NCBI GenBank assembly: GCA_039545355.1
Contig: BCJJ01000016.1
Location: 186,001-250,000, forward strand
Source: Trichosporon coremiiforme
Taxonomy: Eukaryota > Basidiomycota > Tremellomycetes > Trichosporonales > Trichosporonaceae
Direction of reading: 5' to 3'
Length of the DNA stretch: 64,000 nucleotides
Made by a program: the position numbers and the translations under genes. This document shows, in pieces, positions 1-9,981 of this stretch (the first letter of the stretch is position 1; each line of letters starts with the position of its first letter). Below the pieces are notes generated by a model that worked only from the letters and a program-made list of their open reading frames with translations, made no database searches and was not told the DNA's origin.

Positions 1-761
1 GCAAGGTGCACCGTGTTCAGCCGTGTTATTCCAATGCCGGGACGCGTAACGTACAACTCAGAGCCAAGACAACAATACGGCTGGAGGACCCGCGGGGAGC
101 CGTGTTGGAGTCAGTCGCCGATTGCAACTTTGGCAAAGCGGCGATCCTCCCGAACCTCTGCCTCAGCTGACAGGCACCTGTCTGCCTTGCCTTTCCCTTC
201 TGGGCCGGCAATTGCTTCAGGTTTGCCTGCCTGGCCAGCCAGTTGTCCGCAGGTGCACCCGAACAGCTGGAGCAGGCGCCAGGGGCAGCCGGGACGCCCC
301 CTGGCAAAACCCCGTAGAATCTATCTTGGTCGCACGCGTCAAGCTCACCTCCTACCCTGTGCTCACCCAAAGCAGCCGTTCGGCGAACGAGCCGTTTTTG
401 CACCTCACCTCTCGACCCCATCCACCTCCTATCGGATCACTGGTGCCCCTCTGGAGCTAACCGGGGTCCTGTGGGTCCTGCGCTTGCACGCTGGCAGCTC
501 GCGCGATCTAGGACAGGGAAAACAGCTAAGGACCACCAAGGGACTGGACCCGGTGGAACTAACGGCTAGTGGGATGACAGAGCCAAATAAAAGGACAGCA
601 GGCTAGCGTCGTTCTTGTCGTGCACCGGCGCTCGACTTCCTCTATCTCTACCTTCTTCACATATTACCTTACTCTACTCCGCTTCACTCGTTGCGACTCC
701 TTTCGAAGCTTTTCAGTCGACTTCCCCTTTCTTCGACAACCCGACGACTAGTGGTGACAAC
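1..761. other. Intergenic region and promoter of the MFS gene
   Basis: No convincing gene. An AAATAAAA TATA-like box lies at 585-592 and a pyrimidine-rich leader at about 620-740, both suiting transcription of the downstream transporter. The open frames here have no recognisable domain and overlap each other on both strands. Confidence 0.5.
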
Positions 762-2347
762 ATGTCGCGCACAGGAAAGCTCGGAGACCGCCTCGCCTCC
801 CTCAAGGCGGGCAAGTTCCGATGTGAGTGGCAAGCGCGGGCAGGCAGACTAGCTCGAAGTGCACACGACCGTCGCACACGAGTTACCTTGCCATCTCCAG
901 AGCTCAACTGACAACAGACAACTCGCCCTGGACCCAGGTCACTCTCACGGGTATCATCTGTTTCCTGTCTCCCGGTCTCTTCAACGCGCTCTCCGGTCTC
1001 GGAGCCGGTGGCACCGACGATGTCACCACGATCAACGTCGGCAACTCGGTGCTCTACGCGTGCTTCTGTCTTATGGGTTTCTTCTCTGGTTCGATCAACA
1101 ACGTCTTCGGTCCCCGTCTGACCATGTGCATCGGCACGATGGGCTACTCTCTCTACGTCGGATCTCTCTGGGCCTTCGGTATCCACGGCCTGAAGATTAA
1201 GGCGTTCGTCATTGTTGCCTCTGCTATTCTTGGATGCTGTGCCTCGCTCCTCTGGACAGCCCAGGGAGCCATCATGATGGCGTACCCGTTGGAGAAGGAC
1301 AAGGGACGTTCGTTCTCGCTCTTCTGGTCCGTCTTCACGATGGGCGGTGTCGTCGGCTCTGCGATCGCCCTCGGTATCACCTCCAAGCAGAAGGACGGCG
1401 CCTCCGTCTCGACCGCCGTCTACATCACCTTCATTATCCTGATGATTATCGCCATCTTCGTGTGCTGGCTCGTCCTTCCCCCGTACTATGTCGTGCGTGG
1501 TGACGGCACTGTCGTCAAGCTCGAGTCGGACGTCGGTGTCATGCACGAGATCAAGGCCTTCGCCAAGCAGTTCCTCGACTGGCGCATGATCATGCTCTTC
1601 CCCATGTTCTTTACCTCGAACTACTTCTACGCCTACCAGGGATCGATCGTCTCCAAGATGTTCACTCCCCGTGGCCGTGCCCTCGCCGCTCTCCTCTCCA
1701 ACATCGGTGCTGTCTTCGGAGCCATCGTTGTCGGTTTCGTCCTCGACTACTTCCCCGGTGGCCGTCGCCGCCGTGCCATCGCCGGCTGGTGCTACACTCT
1801 CTTCATGCTCTGCCTCGTCTGGGGCGCTGGTATCGGCTTCCAGACCCGCTTCAAGCGTACCGACAACAACAGCACGTCGCTCGGCTGGGACTGGAATGAC
1901 AGCATCTCGCACGGCCCGCTCGCCCTCCTCTTCGCGTACTACTTCTGCGACTCGGCCTATCAGGGTCTTGCCTACTACACGATGGCCGGTCTCACCAACG
2001 ACCCGTACAAGCTCGCGCGTATGACTGCCTACTACAAGGGTGTCCAGTCTGCCGGTGCCGCTATCTCCTTCGGCATGGACGCCCTCAAGACCCCTTACCT
2101 CACCGAGGTCATCGTCTCGTTCGTAATCATGATCTTCTCGATGCCCTTCTGTCTCTACATCCTCTGGGGCTTCAAGGAGACCAACTACGACGCCGAGGGT
2201 GTCGTCCGCGTCGAGGACCTCGACGAGGATCAGGTCCACCACGCCGCCGTCCCCGCCGGCCACCACACGCACGACGTCGAGAGTGCCCACCCCACGGACG
2301 AGAAGAACTCTGCCGAGCTCCACCTCGAGAACCCGCAGAAGTTCTAA
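762..2347 (+). CDS. UNC93-like major facilitator superfamily transporter
   Basis: Polytopic membrane protein of about 496 residues from two exons, 762-822 and 918-2347. The 95-nt intron has a GTGAGT donor and an ACAG acceptor; joining them gives ...AGKFR-Y-NSPWTQVTLTG, which runs straight into the first membrane segment (ICFLSPGLFNALSGLG). That segment, the later SNYFYAYQGSIVSKMF stretch and about 11-12 hydrophobic helices match the fungal UNC93-like MFS group. The C-terminal tail is hydrophilic and His/Glu-rich. The fungal family is poorly characterised; substrate cannot be read from the sequence. The ATG at 762 follows a CT-rich leader and is the only one giving exon 1 in phase. Gene and downstream secreted-protein gene converge. 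Confidence 0.9.
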
Positions 2348-3774
2348 GCGACCATCAACGAACCGGTGCCGCCAAGCTAGGCCAAGCAAGCTAGCCTTGA
2401 CACGCATGCTCCGAGCCTGCCGCGGCAAACTTTTTTCACTTTTCCATCCTGGTTCTCACTCGTTCTCGCTCCAAACTTTCAGGTTCAAGGTGGTTTCACA
2501 AGGGAAGACTGGCGCCCTAGATGGAGGGTAGTGTCATCAGGGCAACAGTCGGAGTCGGTAGTTAAGGTTCCCCCACATGGGCCATTTGACCCTTTAGGTA
2601 ATAGTCCAATTAGCAATTAGCAAGTTTCTTGTCTCTCTCAATCCAAAGTCTGGTTAGCAGCACGTAATAGTCTTCGTCTCACGTCCCCTGTCAACGGTGA
2701 TGCGATGCTTTGTATATTCTCAGCTTGAAATGGTTGCACACTGCTGCAAAGACTTTGGCAGCGGAAGCGGAAAGGCAGGTACATCAGTCGGTGAAGTCGG
2801 TCAACAGGAAGGTCAATCCAGAGCTGATCTGGGCAAGGCTTGGAGAAATGCAGAACGACAGTACGACGGGATGTAGCGACTGCCGCTGCAATGGCCAGGA
2901 GTGAACATGTGCTTCCCAGGGGCGGCCAGCGTCGCTACCGCCGTGCACTGCAGGTTCAGTGCTCTTCCGCTGCACAGACCTCCACTTAATGCAAAACTGC
3001 AACGACCTTGCCAGTCTGATGGTCAGCAGAGAGGATCCTTGCAGCCCTTGCTTTGTCCGAGGCTTCCCCGAGCGCCCTCCGCAGCTTTCCGTGCTCTCCA
3101 CTCGGTGTTCTGGTCCTCCACTTTGGCCCCTCCAAGCTCCAGACGCCGACAGTGCTCCACGGGCTCCGCAATGACCTGACCTCCTTTGGAGACGCGCGTC
3201 CTTAACTTTCTCCTCCCCTCATACCGCACACATGTCCTGAACCATGACTCACGCCCTTCAGGTTCATGCTGCCTGACTTTCAACTGCCGCTTATATGATG
3301 CGCTCGGACCTACGGACAGCGGCGAGTTGCGGCAACTGCCGCTCAGACCGTTCACGCCCCTCGGTTCAGACCCGCCGCAGCCCGCTCGATCACACACCGA
3401 CAAGCGTTCGCCGTCTTCTCCGTCGTACTGCGCATGCTCACATGGGTCCACGATGCGGTATGTTCGGGACATGTCTCCCCAAAGGAGGTTCTTACTGGAC
3501 AACAGAGCCTTTGCCGTCGGCAGTGTCAGCTCCCTTGTCAGCAGAGCCCTCGGCAGACCCGAGCGGCGCTCGGCATCCCTCGCCGTTCTCCCCGGAGCTC
3601 GCCCCCTGGCGAGCTCCGGGTTTAGCACCAGATCCGTCAGTCTTACCGCCGGCACGGGCTGTCAGAGGCCGAAATCAGTGAGCTAACAAACCACAAAGCC
3701 ATCAAGCGCCAGCTTGCATCAACCTCTAGCAGTTTAGGCGGAACCAGCCGCTACAGTCAGATCACAGATCTGAT
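2348..3774. other. Convergent intergenic region
   Basis: Lies between the 3' ends of the MFS gene (+) and the expansin-like gene (-). Open frames on both strands (the longest 210 codons at 3023-3655, minus) have no domain, no plausible splice partners and Arg/Ser/Gly-rich composition typical of antisense noise. The only structure I see is the hairpin at 3591-3620. Confidence 0.5.
3591..3620. repeat. Perfect 11-bp inverted repeat with 8-nt loop
   Basis: CCCGGAGCTCG at 3591-3601 is the exact reverse complement of 3610-3620, with CCCCCTGG between. The GC-rich stem would be very stable in RNA or as a cruciform. It sits about 170 bp past the end of the minus-strand expansin-like gene and 1.2 kb past the MFS gene. 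It could be a processing or termination element or a protein-binding site; function unknown. Confidence 0.7.
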
Positions 3775-4995
3775 TTACTCCGCGTCGCACCAGGGCAGAT
3801 CGTTGTCGGCATCAGCCTCGTCGTCGCAGCCGTACTCGTCGTCGTAATCAACGTCGGCACCGGGCTCGACGTCGTGCTGCTTTAACTCGGGGGCGGCGTG
3901 CTCCTGCTCAGCAGGGACGGGCTCGGCGGGCTGGGCACTGGGCCGGCCGCTGGGCTGTTCAACCTGCGTGGTGGTGGAAGAGGGCTCGGCGTCGGCGTAA
4001 AGGGCAGCAGGAGCGTTCCACTCCGAAGCGGGCGTGGGAGCGGCCCACTCAGAGGCCGTGGCGGACGCCTGCTTGTGCCAGTCATCGCCGCGCCAAGTGC
4101 CTTGCTCGACGTTGCCATGCACGTCCTTGTGGTTGCCATGGTCCTTGCCCTTGCCGTGGCCGCGCCAGCCCCAAGCCTCAGAAGAAGTGGCGGCAGGCGT
4201 GTTCCACTCAGTGGAGGCCGGAGCCGACTCAGCGGGAGGCTGAGACCACTCCTGGATGGTGGAGGTCGGGGTCGAGGACTGCGCCGCCGCGGTCGAGGTC
4301 GTGGGCGTCCAGGATGGGGCGGGCTCGGACCAGGCGGCCTCGGACGAGGAGGGCTGCTCAGAGGAAGAAGAGAGAGTCCAGGCAGGCTGCTCAGCAGGGG
4401 TCGAAGGAGTCCAGGCAGGCTGCTCGGAGATAGTAGACGGAGTCCAGGCAGGCTGCTCGGAGGTGGAAGGAGTCCAGGCAGGCTGCTCGGCAGTAGACGA
4501 ATCAGGAGTCCAGGCGGGCTGAGGGGAGGGGTCCGGAGCCTCCTCCTGCTTGATAACCGCGACGCCGCCAGCGGCGCCCGAGTTGCCAGAGTTGCCGCCG
4601 TCGACATACTGCCACGAGATGGGGATGACACCGGGGTTCAGGCCATCGTTCGAGATAGCCTCGAAGACGGGGCGGCTGAGGTCGAGAGAGCCGACGCCGC
4701 AGCCGGGGCAGAGATCGACGACGATGGCATTGGCGGTCTTGCCGGTGCTGGCGGTGATCTGGACCGTGCGGCCGCAGGTGCTGCCGCCGTCCCACTCAAC
4801 GTGGTTCATGGCGACGACCCACTCCGAGTCGGAGTTGTAGTTGCCGCACGCGCCCAGACCGACGTCATAGTACGTCGCGCAGTGGCCGCCTGAGGCGGAG
4901 CAGCCCTGGCGAGCGTGCAGGTGCGTGGGGATCGGGGCAGCCCAGCTGCCTCCGAGGAGGGTGGAGATGAGCGCAGTCTTGACAAGAGTGAACAT
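3775..4995 (-). CDS. Secreted double-psi beta-barrel (expansin/RlpA-like) protein with PAWTP repeats
   Basis: Single-exon gene, 406 residues. The ATG at 4995 starts a clear signal peptide (MFTLVKTALISTLLGGSWA); 31 more codons are open upstream but would bury it. Residues about 30-135 form a Cys-rich DPBB domain (TYYDVGLGACG, MNHVEWDGG, ANAIVVDLCPGCG, DLSRPVFEAI, ISWQYVDGG) as in fungal expansin-like and barwin-like proteins. A long Ser/Thr/Pro linker follows, holding five EQPAWTP-type repeats and a His/Lys stretch; the C-terminus is very acidic with two Cys. Probably cell-wall located and heavily O-mannosylated. Such proteins loosen polysaccharide or act in wall remodelling; no catalytic glycosidase residues are visible. 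A TATA element is at 5221-5230. Confidence 0.88.
   Translation of the reverse strand: MFTLVKTALISTLLGGSWAAPIPTHLHARQGCSASGGHCATYYDVGLGACGNYNSDSEWVVAMNHVEWDGGSTCGRTVQITASTGKTANAIVVDLCPGCGVGSLDLSRPVFEAISNDGLNPGVIPISWQYVDGGNSGNSGAAGGVAVIKQEEAPDPSPQPAWTPDSSTAEQPAWTPSTSEQPAWTPSTISEQPAWTPSTPAEQPAWTLSSSSEQPSSSEAAWSEPAPSWTPTTSTAAAQSSTPTSTIQEWSQPPAESAPASTEWNTPAATSSEAWGWRGHGKGKDHGNHKDVHGNVEQGTWRGDDWHKQASATASEWAAPTPASEWNAPAALYADAEPSSTTTQVEQPSGRPSAQPAEPVPAEQEHAAPELKQHDVEPGADVDYDDEYGCDDEADADNDLPWCDAE
4370..4525 (-). repeat. Coding tandem repeat, EQPAWTP-type units
   Basis: Five successive copies of a roughly 10-13 codon unit with core (E)QPAWT, recognisable in DNA as GTCCAGGCAGGCTGCTC. The unit carries one Trp flanked by Pro and Ser/Thr. 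Spacers differ in length by whole codons, so frame is kept. This is a likely site of copy-number variation between strains. Confidence 0.8.
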
Positions 4996-6359
4996 GCTGC
5001 CGACGTCGCCTGGTATCCTAGGTGTTTTAAGGTGAGGTGGGATGGCGTTTGCAGGTGGTTGTGGAGAAAAGTATGCGCAGGGAAGCACAGACGGAACGTG
5101 TCGAAGGAGGAGAGTCGGCGTCTAGCTGAACTCGATTTTGTGCGCTGGCGTCAAGCGAGCTGGTGTGTGAGGGATAAACAGTTGAAGGACGGGAAGTCTG
5201 AAGCGCTGTCCAGGCGGCAGCTCTTATACCTCTCACGGGCGACAATGCCTCGACCACCCGACGTGCGGATGCAAGACGCATACGCAATAAGAGGTGGTGC
5301 AGAGGGGGCGAAAGGGCAACGCAGGGGCGGTGAACGAGAGTAGTGGGGGCAGAATGTGCGCTCAGTCGAGGTCTGCGCACGGGGCCATGCCGTTGATCTC
5401 AGCACACGCACATGCGCCACTGCGCCTCCATGTGCTTGTGTGCGTGACTTTGTGCGATAACCATGATCCAACAAGATCTGGGGTCATCCCGCTCACTAAT
5501 CGCGCATCTCAAAATCTGAAGACCTCGATGGAGCGACACTGCATCGATCTGCGAAAAGAAACGGCTCAGCGTAACGGCGACCTGCAGTTTGGATCATCAC
5601 CTGACGACGACGACTCTCTAAGATGACGCTCAGGACTCCTGAAATCTCCGGAGAAGTCTGCTGTGAGCGGTTCCAAGCGATGGCTTTAGGGAGTGAGGGC
5701 ACCCGGAATCAGCGACTTTGGCCCGCGAACGTCGTGGAAGTGCATGGACATGGAGGTGCTCAGGCTGGGGGGCGAATGCGGAATGGGGTCGTGTCCAGGG
5801 ATTTTGGGAATTTAGGATGCGAACACGGACACGACGCCGGTAATGAGAAAGGGTGAGGAGGAGGGGATGAGTCATAGCTGGGATGTGTGTGGACTGGAGC
5901 GTAGGATGGTATTGTCATCAGTGAGTGGGAGGAAGACGGAACGATGAGGGATACCAACGTGAGTCGGCATCCACCGGTTAGTTCCACCCATGATTAGATT
6001 CCGAGCTCGGCACGCCCTTCGGATCTAAAGCTAGACTCATCCTCACAGAGCGGGCCTGAGCGATGCAACCGTGCACAGTAAGTGGGTCGTGCGACGCCTC
6101 TGCGAGTAGCATTAGAGGTGTGCGCCCTCCGACAAGTCCCTTGTCTCACTGGTGTTCAGTTCCGAGCGAAGGAGAGCCCTCATGGGATGAGCCCGATAGC
6201 GCGATCTCGGGAAGCAGAATGCCGAGCCCGCGGCCTTCTTCCTTATCGGAGTGTGAAACAGCATCGGCCGGCGTTGGCCGCCAGTTTTCATAGTTGTTAC
6301 TACATCGGCCTCCTTTGTTCGTATTACAACTAAGTGAGGATGTGCATTCCGTTCTCAGC
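4996..6359. other. Intergenic region with promoter of the expansin-like gene
   Basis: Separates two minus-strand genes. A TATA-like box (GGTATAAGAG on the minus strand) is at 5221-5230, about 230 bp upstream of the expansin-like ATG. No supported gene in the rest. Confidence 0.5.
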
Positions 6360-6968
6360 TCAGCACTTAGGCTGCTGCGTCTCAGTGGTGATGTCAATGT
6401 TGCCCTGAGCTTTCTGCTGCACCACACTCTTCAGCGCGTCAATGCCAACAGCAGTCTGTGACCAGTCTGTGACTCCAGCAAGGACCCCAAAATCGAACAC
6501 CTTCGTCAAGGCCGAACCGAGAGTCCAGGCTCCGCAATATCTGGTGTCGTAGTAGTTGATCTTCAGGTGGAACGCCGAACAGCTCGCGATGTTCTTCCAC
6601 GTCAGAGTGAACTCGTCACCGGGCAACGTGACTTCTCAGTTGTCACCGGAGCCAGCAGGACCGAAGTTGCCGTTCAAGAGGTCGAGACGCTTCGGATGTT
6701 CCCAGTGTTTAGTTTCCCACTGGCCCGCGCCGTCGATGCCTTGCGCCGCGACCTCCGTCATGAGGTCCTTCATTGGCTTGTTGTTGTACCAAGCCTCAGT
6801 GATCTCGATGCGGTAGGCGGTGTCCACTACATCCTCCGGTTCAAGGTCGACCTTGGGAACCGTGCCCATGCGGCCGGCTGCTTGGAGGGGGATCGCTGGC
6901 TCGGCAGCAACGGCAGTAAGAAAATTTGTGGCCGCAGTTAACGTGACAAGGTCGAAGAAGCCGAGCAT
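6360..6968 (-). pseudogene. Secreted protein of unknown family, interrupted by one in-frame TGA
   Basis: From the ATG at 6968 the frame encodes a signal peptide (MLGFFDLVTLTAATNFLTAVAA) and a secreted domain (YRIEITEAWYNN..., LLNGNFGPAGSGDN). A TGA at 6636-6638 stops it after 110 codons, yet the same frame runs on for 91 codons (EVTLPGDEFTLTWKNIASCS..., YYDTRYCGAWTLGSAL, ending QQPKC) with coding-like composition and paired Cys. No intron with usable GT/AG removes the stop. A single TGG-to-TGA change (NWEVTLPGDE) would explain it. It could be a true nonsense allele, a sequencing error or readthrough. I do not recognise the family; the pattern suggests a small beta-sandwich. Confidence 0.65.
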
Positions 6969-8580
6969 ACCGTTGTGTTGTCTGTTGAGTGAGGTTCGAT
7001 GGGTAGACTTGACAAGTGAGAGGGGGAGAAAGGGGGTCGCGCTGCAAACTATGCTAGAGCCCAACCGCCGGAGTCAGTGAGAGCCACAGTGTTTCGTCTG
7101 GATGCCTTATATGTCTTTCAGCATCGTCAGGAAGTGCATCGACTCGTGCTGACCCAACCACACAATCACCGAAGCATTCGGTGGGGCGATGCCGTCGAAG
7201 GGAAGGAAGTCACGGCCACGGAGGAGTCTCTCCATTTGGGTCCACAAAGGCGGTGGAACTCCAGGCCCTTTACGGACACGAGTGGCCATCCATGGCCGTC
7301 AGGTCGCTTTCGACCGTCCTACAGAAGCCGTTACCGTCCACGAGTAGTGGAGTACGTGCCCCAGCACCCGGCATCTTGTAGAGGCAATGGTGAGAATATT
7401 GGGCATGCAGCAGGAGGCCGATTACCCCTGCGTATCAGGTTGCCGGAGCGACTTGCAGTGGAGGGCTATGCGATAAGGAGTGGGGGCTCATCGCGAGAAC
7501 ACCTCGGAACCGATAGCCAAGAAAGCGCTGGTAGCCCGCTCATCACTGAAGCACGCATACAGATATCGTACACAACACTCAAACGCCGACCGAGAAGCTG
7601 TCGAAAGCCTTTTAAGCGCCACAGCCCTGTTAGCTGGTTAAGCATCACCTAGAGAGATTATATCAAGTTGTTTGACCAGCCAACTTTGTGGGAGATCAGG
7701 AGCGAAGGGCTGAGTGAAGGCAACCGCCGTCGACGACGGCCCCGCACGCTGGCAATGAGAAGCGCAACCGAGTTGATACTCCACTGAGGCACCGGAAGCG
7801 AGGTTCGGCATGTCCTATGATCAGCAGCGGCCTTGGAGAGGCCTGAATCAGTGCTCTAACTTACGATCGATCGGATTAGTCTATTGGTTCGATCGTGGCA
7901 GCCGTCTCAGCGAGTTCTGTACTTCACAGACGGCTGGGTCAGTTCAAGAGGGACAAACGCCTGCTAGAGCTCCGTGCATGACAGGGCAGAGCGGTCTGGA
8001 GCACGGTGACCTTGCCCGCTCACGGACATCAATTGTTTCAGTACGTTACCTTTCGGCGTTGCCACCGCATGGTCGACAGTCTCGTGATCGGCGATCTATG
8101 TGGGGAAGCGCTGGGTGGGGTGATCCGTCTTTGACCTCGTGATGGTGCTAAGCGCGATGGTGTGGGAGACGGAATGTGGGTCGCACGCATGCCGTTGATG
8201 GCAGTGTGATGCGTTATGCTGTAGCATGCAGCAACTGGCAGGAAGGCACGTTCGCAGGCGCGCGACGGCCGCGTGAACCTTATCCACGGATCAGCACCGC
8301 GTCTTGTTTTCGGTGAAAACGGCGTGTGGGAACATGACACGCTAACAGCATAACACACCTTCACCCATTGGATCGGACACAGCCGACGCCTACTTCCACT
8401 CTACCTACATCCACTTTCTGACTCACTACCATTCACTCACTCCACGTCGCGCCAGATCCGTTCGACGTGCACAGCTGCTACTCCTGTTGCCCACCTCCCG
8501 TACTTATAAAGAGCGACGTCGTACCTAAAGCATAGACCTCGAGTTCACAAACAACGCAGAGCAGCAAGAACACATTCGCA
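6969..8580. other. Divergent intergenic region
   Basis: Lies between the broken secreted-protein gene (-) and the oxidoreductase gene (+). A minus-strand frame at 7107-7289 encodes a slightly protein-like tail (FLPFDGIAPPNASVIVW) but lacks a start context or further exons. A TATA box is at 8505-8510. Nothing else supported. Confidence 0.45.
8505..8510 (+). promoter_or_regulatory. TATA box of the oxidoreductase gene
   Basis: TATAAA in the context ACTTATAAAGAG, 71-76 bp upstream of the ATG at 8581, with a short A/C-rich leader (ACAAACAACGCAGAGCAGC) between. Confidence 0.6.
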
Positions 8581-9981
8581 ATGACCGTCGATACGAAACC
8601 CGTGACCATGATCATTCTAGGCGGCGGCCAGCGTGGCGTCGTCTACGCCAAGTACGCCATCGACCACCCGGACAGGGCCAAGGTCGTGGCTGTCGCCGAC
8701 CCCCGCGAGGCTCGCAGGAAGATCTTCAAGCGCCAGCATCAGTGAGTAGTGCCTTCCTCGGAGCCTCAAATGTGCCTTCCTCCGAGCGTCATTTGTGTTT
8801 ACTTCCTCGGAACTAACGTCAGCCTGGAAGACGACATGCTCTTCGACGACTGGAAGCCCATCGCCGAGCGCCCCAAGTTTGCCGACGCCGTTGTTGTCTC
8901 CGTCCTGGACCAGCTGCACGCTGAGCTCGTGGAGGTCTTCTCCAAACTCGGCTACCACATCCTTTGTGAGAAGCCGATGGCGACCTCAATCCCTGACTGT
9001 GTCAAAATGGTGAAGGATGTTGAGGAGGCTCCGGAGCCTATCATCTTTGGCGTCGGTCATGTCCTCCGCTATTCACCCTACAATCGCTTGGTCAAGGAGG
9101 TCCTGGACTCCGGTGCGATCGGCGACATCGTTAACATCCAGCACATGGAGCCGGTCGGCAACCAGCACTTCGCGCATTCATTCGTCCGTGGCAACTGGAA
9201 CAAGGAGCATGAGACGACCTTTGCGCTCATGGCCAAGTGCTGCCACGACCTCGACATCCTCTCCTTCTACGTCTCCGGTCTCAAGCCGTCCCGTGTGCAG
9301 AGCTTCGGTTCGATCGGTCTCTTCAAAAAGAGCCGCAAGCCGAAAGAGGCTGGCGACGCCACGCGCTGCCTCGAGTGCCCTGCCGAGAAGGACTGCATCT
9401 GGAGTGCCAAGAAGATCTACGTCGACCCCTTCGAGCCCGGAGCAACTGGGCGTAAGGGATGGGCCGCCGTCATGCTCGACAACACAGACCTGACGCTCGA
9501 GAATGCTAAGGAAGCCCTGAAGACGAGTCCCTACGGCGTCTGCGTGTACGAGGCCGGTAACGACGTCGTCGATCACCAGACGGTCAACATTGAGTACGAG
9601 GGTGGCATCACGGCCACGATGACGATGAGCGCCTTCACCGAGGCTGAGTGCGCACGCAGCACTATCATCCAGGGCACCAAGGGCGAGCTGATCGGCGACA
9701 TGCGGAGCTTCACCGTGTTTGACTTCCTGACGCGGACGAAGAAGACCTATACTCCGCAGAGCGGTATCGGGTCGCACGGCGGTGGCGACGGAGGTCTGTC
9801 CGCCGCTTTCGTCGACGCTGTCCTGACAGGGGACCAAGCTCCCCTCGGAGTCACACCTCAAGACGTACTTAACAGTCACCTTATCGTGTTTGCAGCCGAG
9901 AAGGCGCGCCGCGATGGCACCGTCGTTGACTTTGACTCATTCAAGGAGCAGGCCCTCTCCGGCAAGATCAAGGGGATATAA
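8581..9981 (+). CDS. Gfo/Idh/MocA family NAD(P)-dependent oxidoreductase
   Basis: 439 residues from exons 8581-8741 and 8823-9981; the 81-nt intron joins CA|C to give His-Leu-Glu-Asp. The N-terminal Rossmann fold shows a glycine-rich loop (ILGGGQRGVVYAKYA), then VAVADP, and the family hallmark EKPMATS at the strand end. The C-terminal half has the family's beta-sheet domain (NIEYEGGITATMTMSAF, IIQGTKGELIGD). A notable CLECPAEKDC cysteine cluster at 9367-9396 is inserted before the C-terminal sheet. The family oxidises or epimerises sugars, inositols and related polyols; exact substrate is unknown. Two kb downstream begins a Zn2Cys6 regulator and then two amino-sugar genes, so a role in sugar or amino-sugar use is possible but inferred from position only. 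Confidence 0.9.

Noticed and set aside
713..2428. 571-codon open frame on the minus strand
   Set aside because: Antisense shadow of the UNC93-like gene; composition is Asp/Glu/Arg/Val-rich as expected from the complement of GC-rich coding sequence, with no domain.
3023..3655. 210-codon minus-strand frame
   Set aside because: No domain, no homology-like motif, poor start and overlapped by frames on the other strand.
7107..7289. 60-codon minus-strand frame with a hydrophobic tail
   Set aside because: Slightly protein-like, but no partner exons, promoter or family; too weak to list as a gene.
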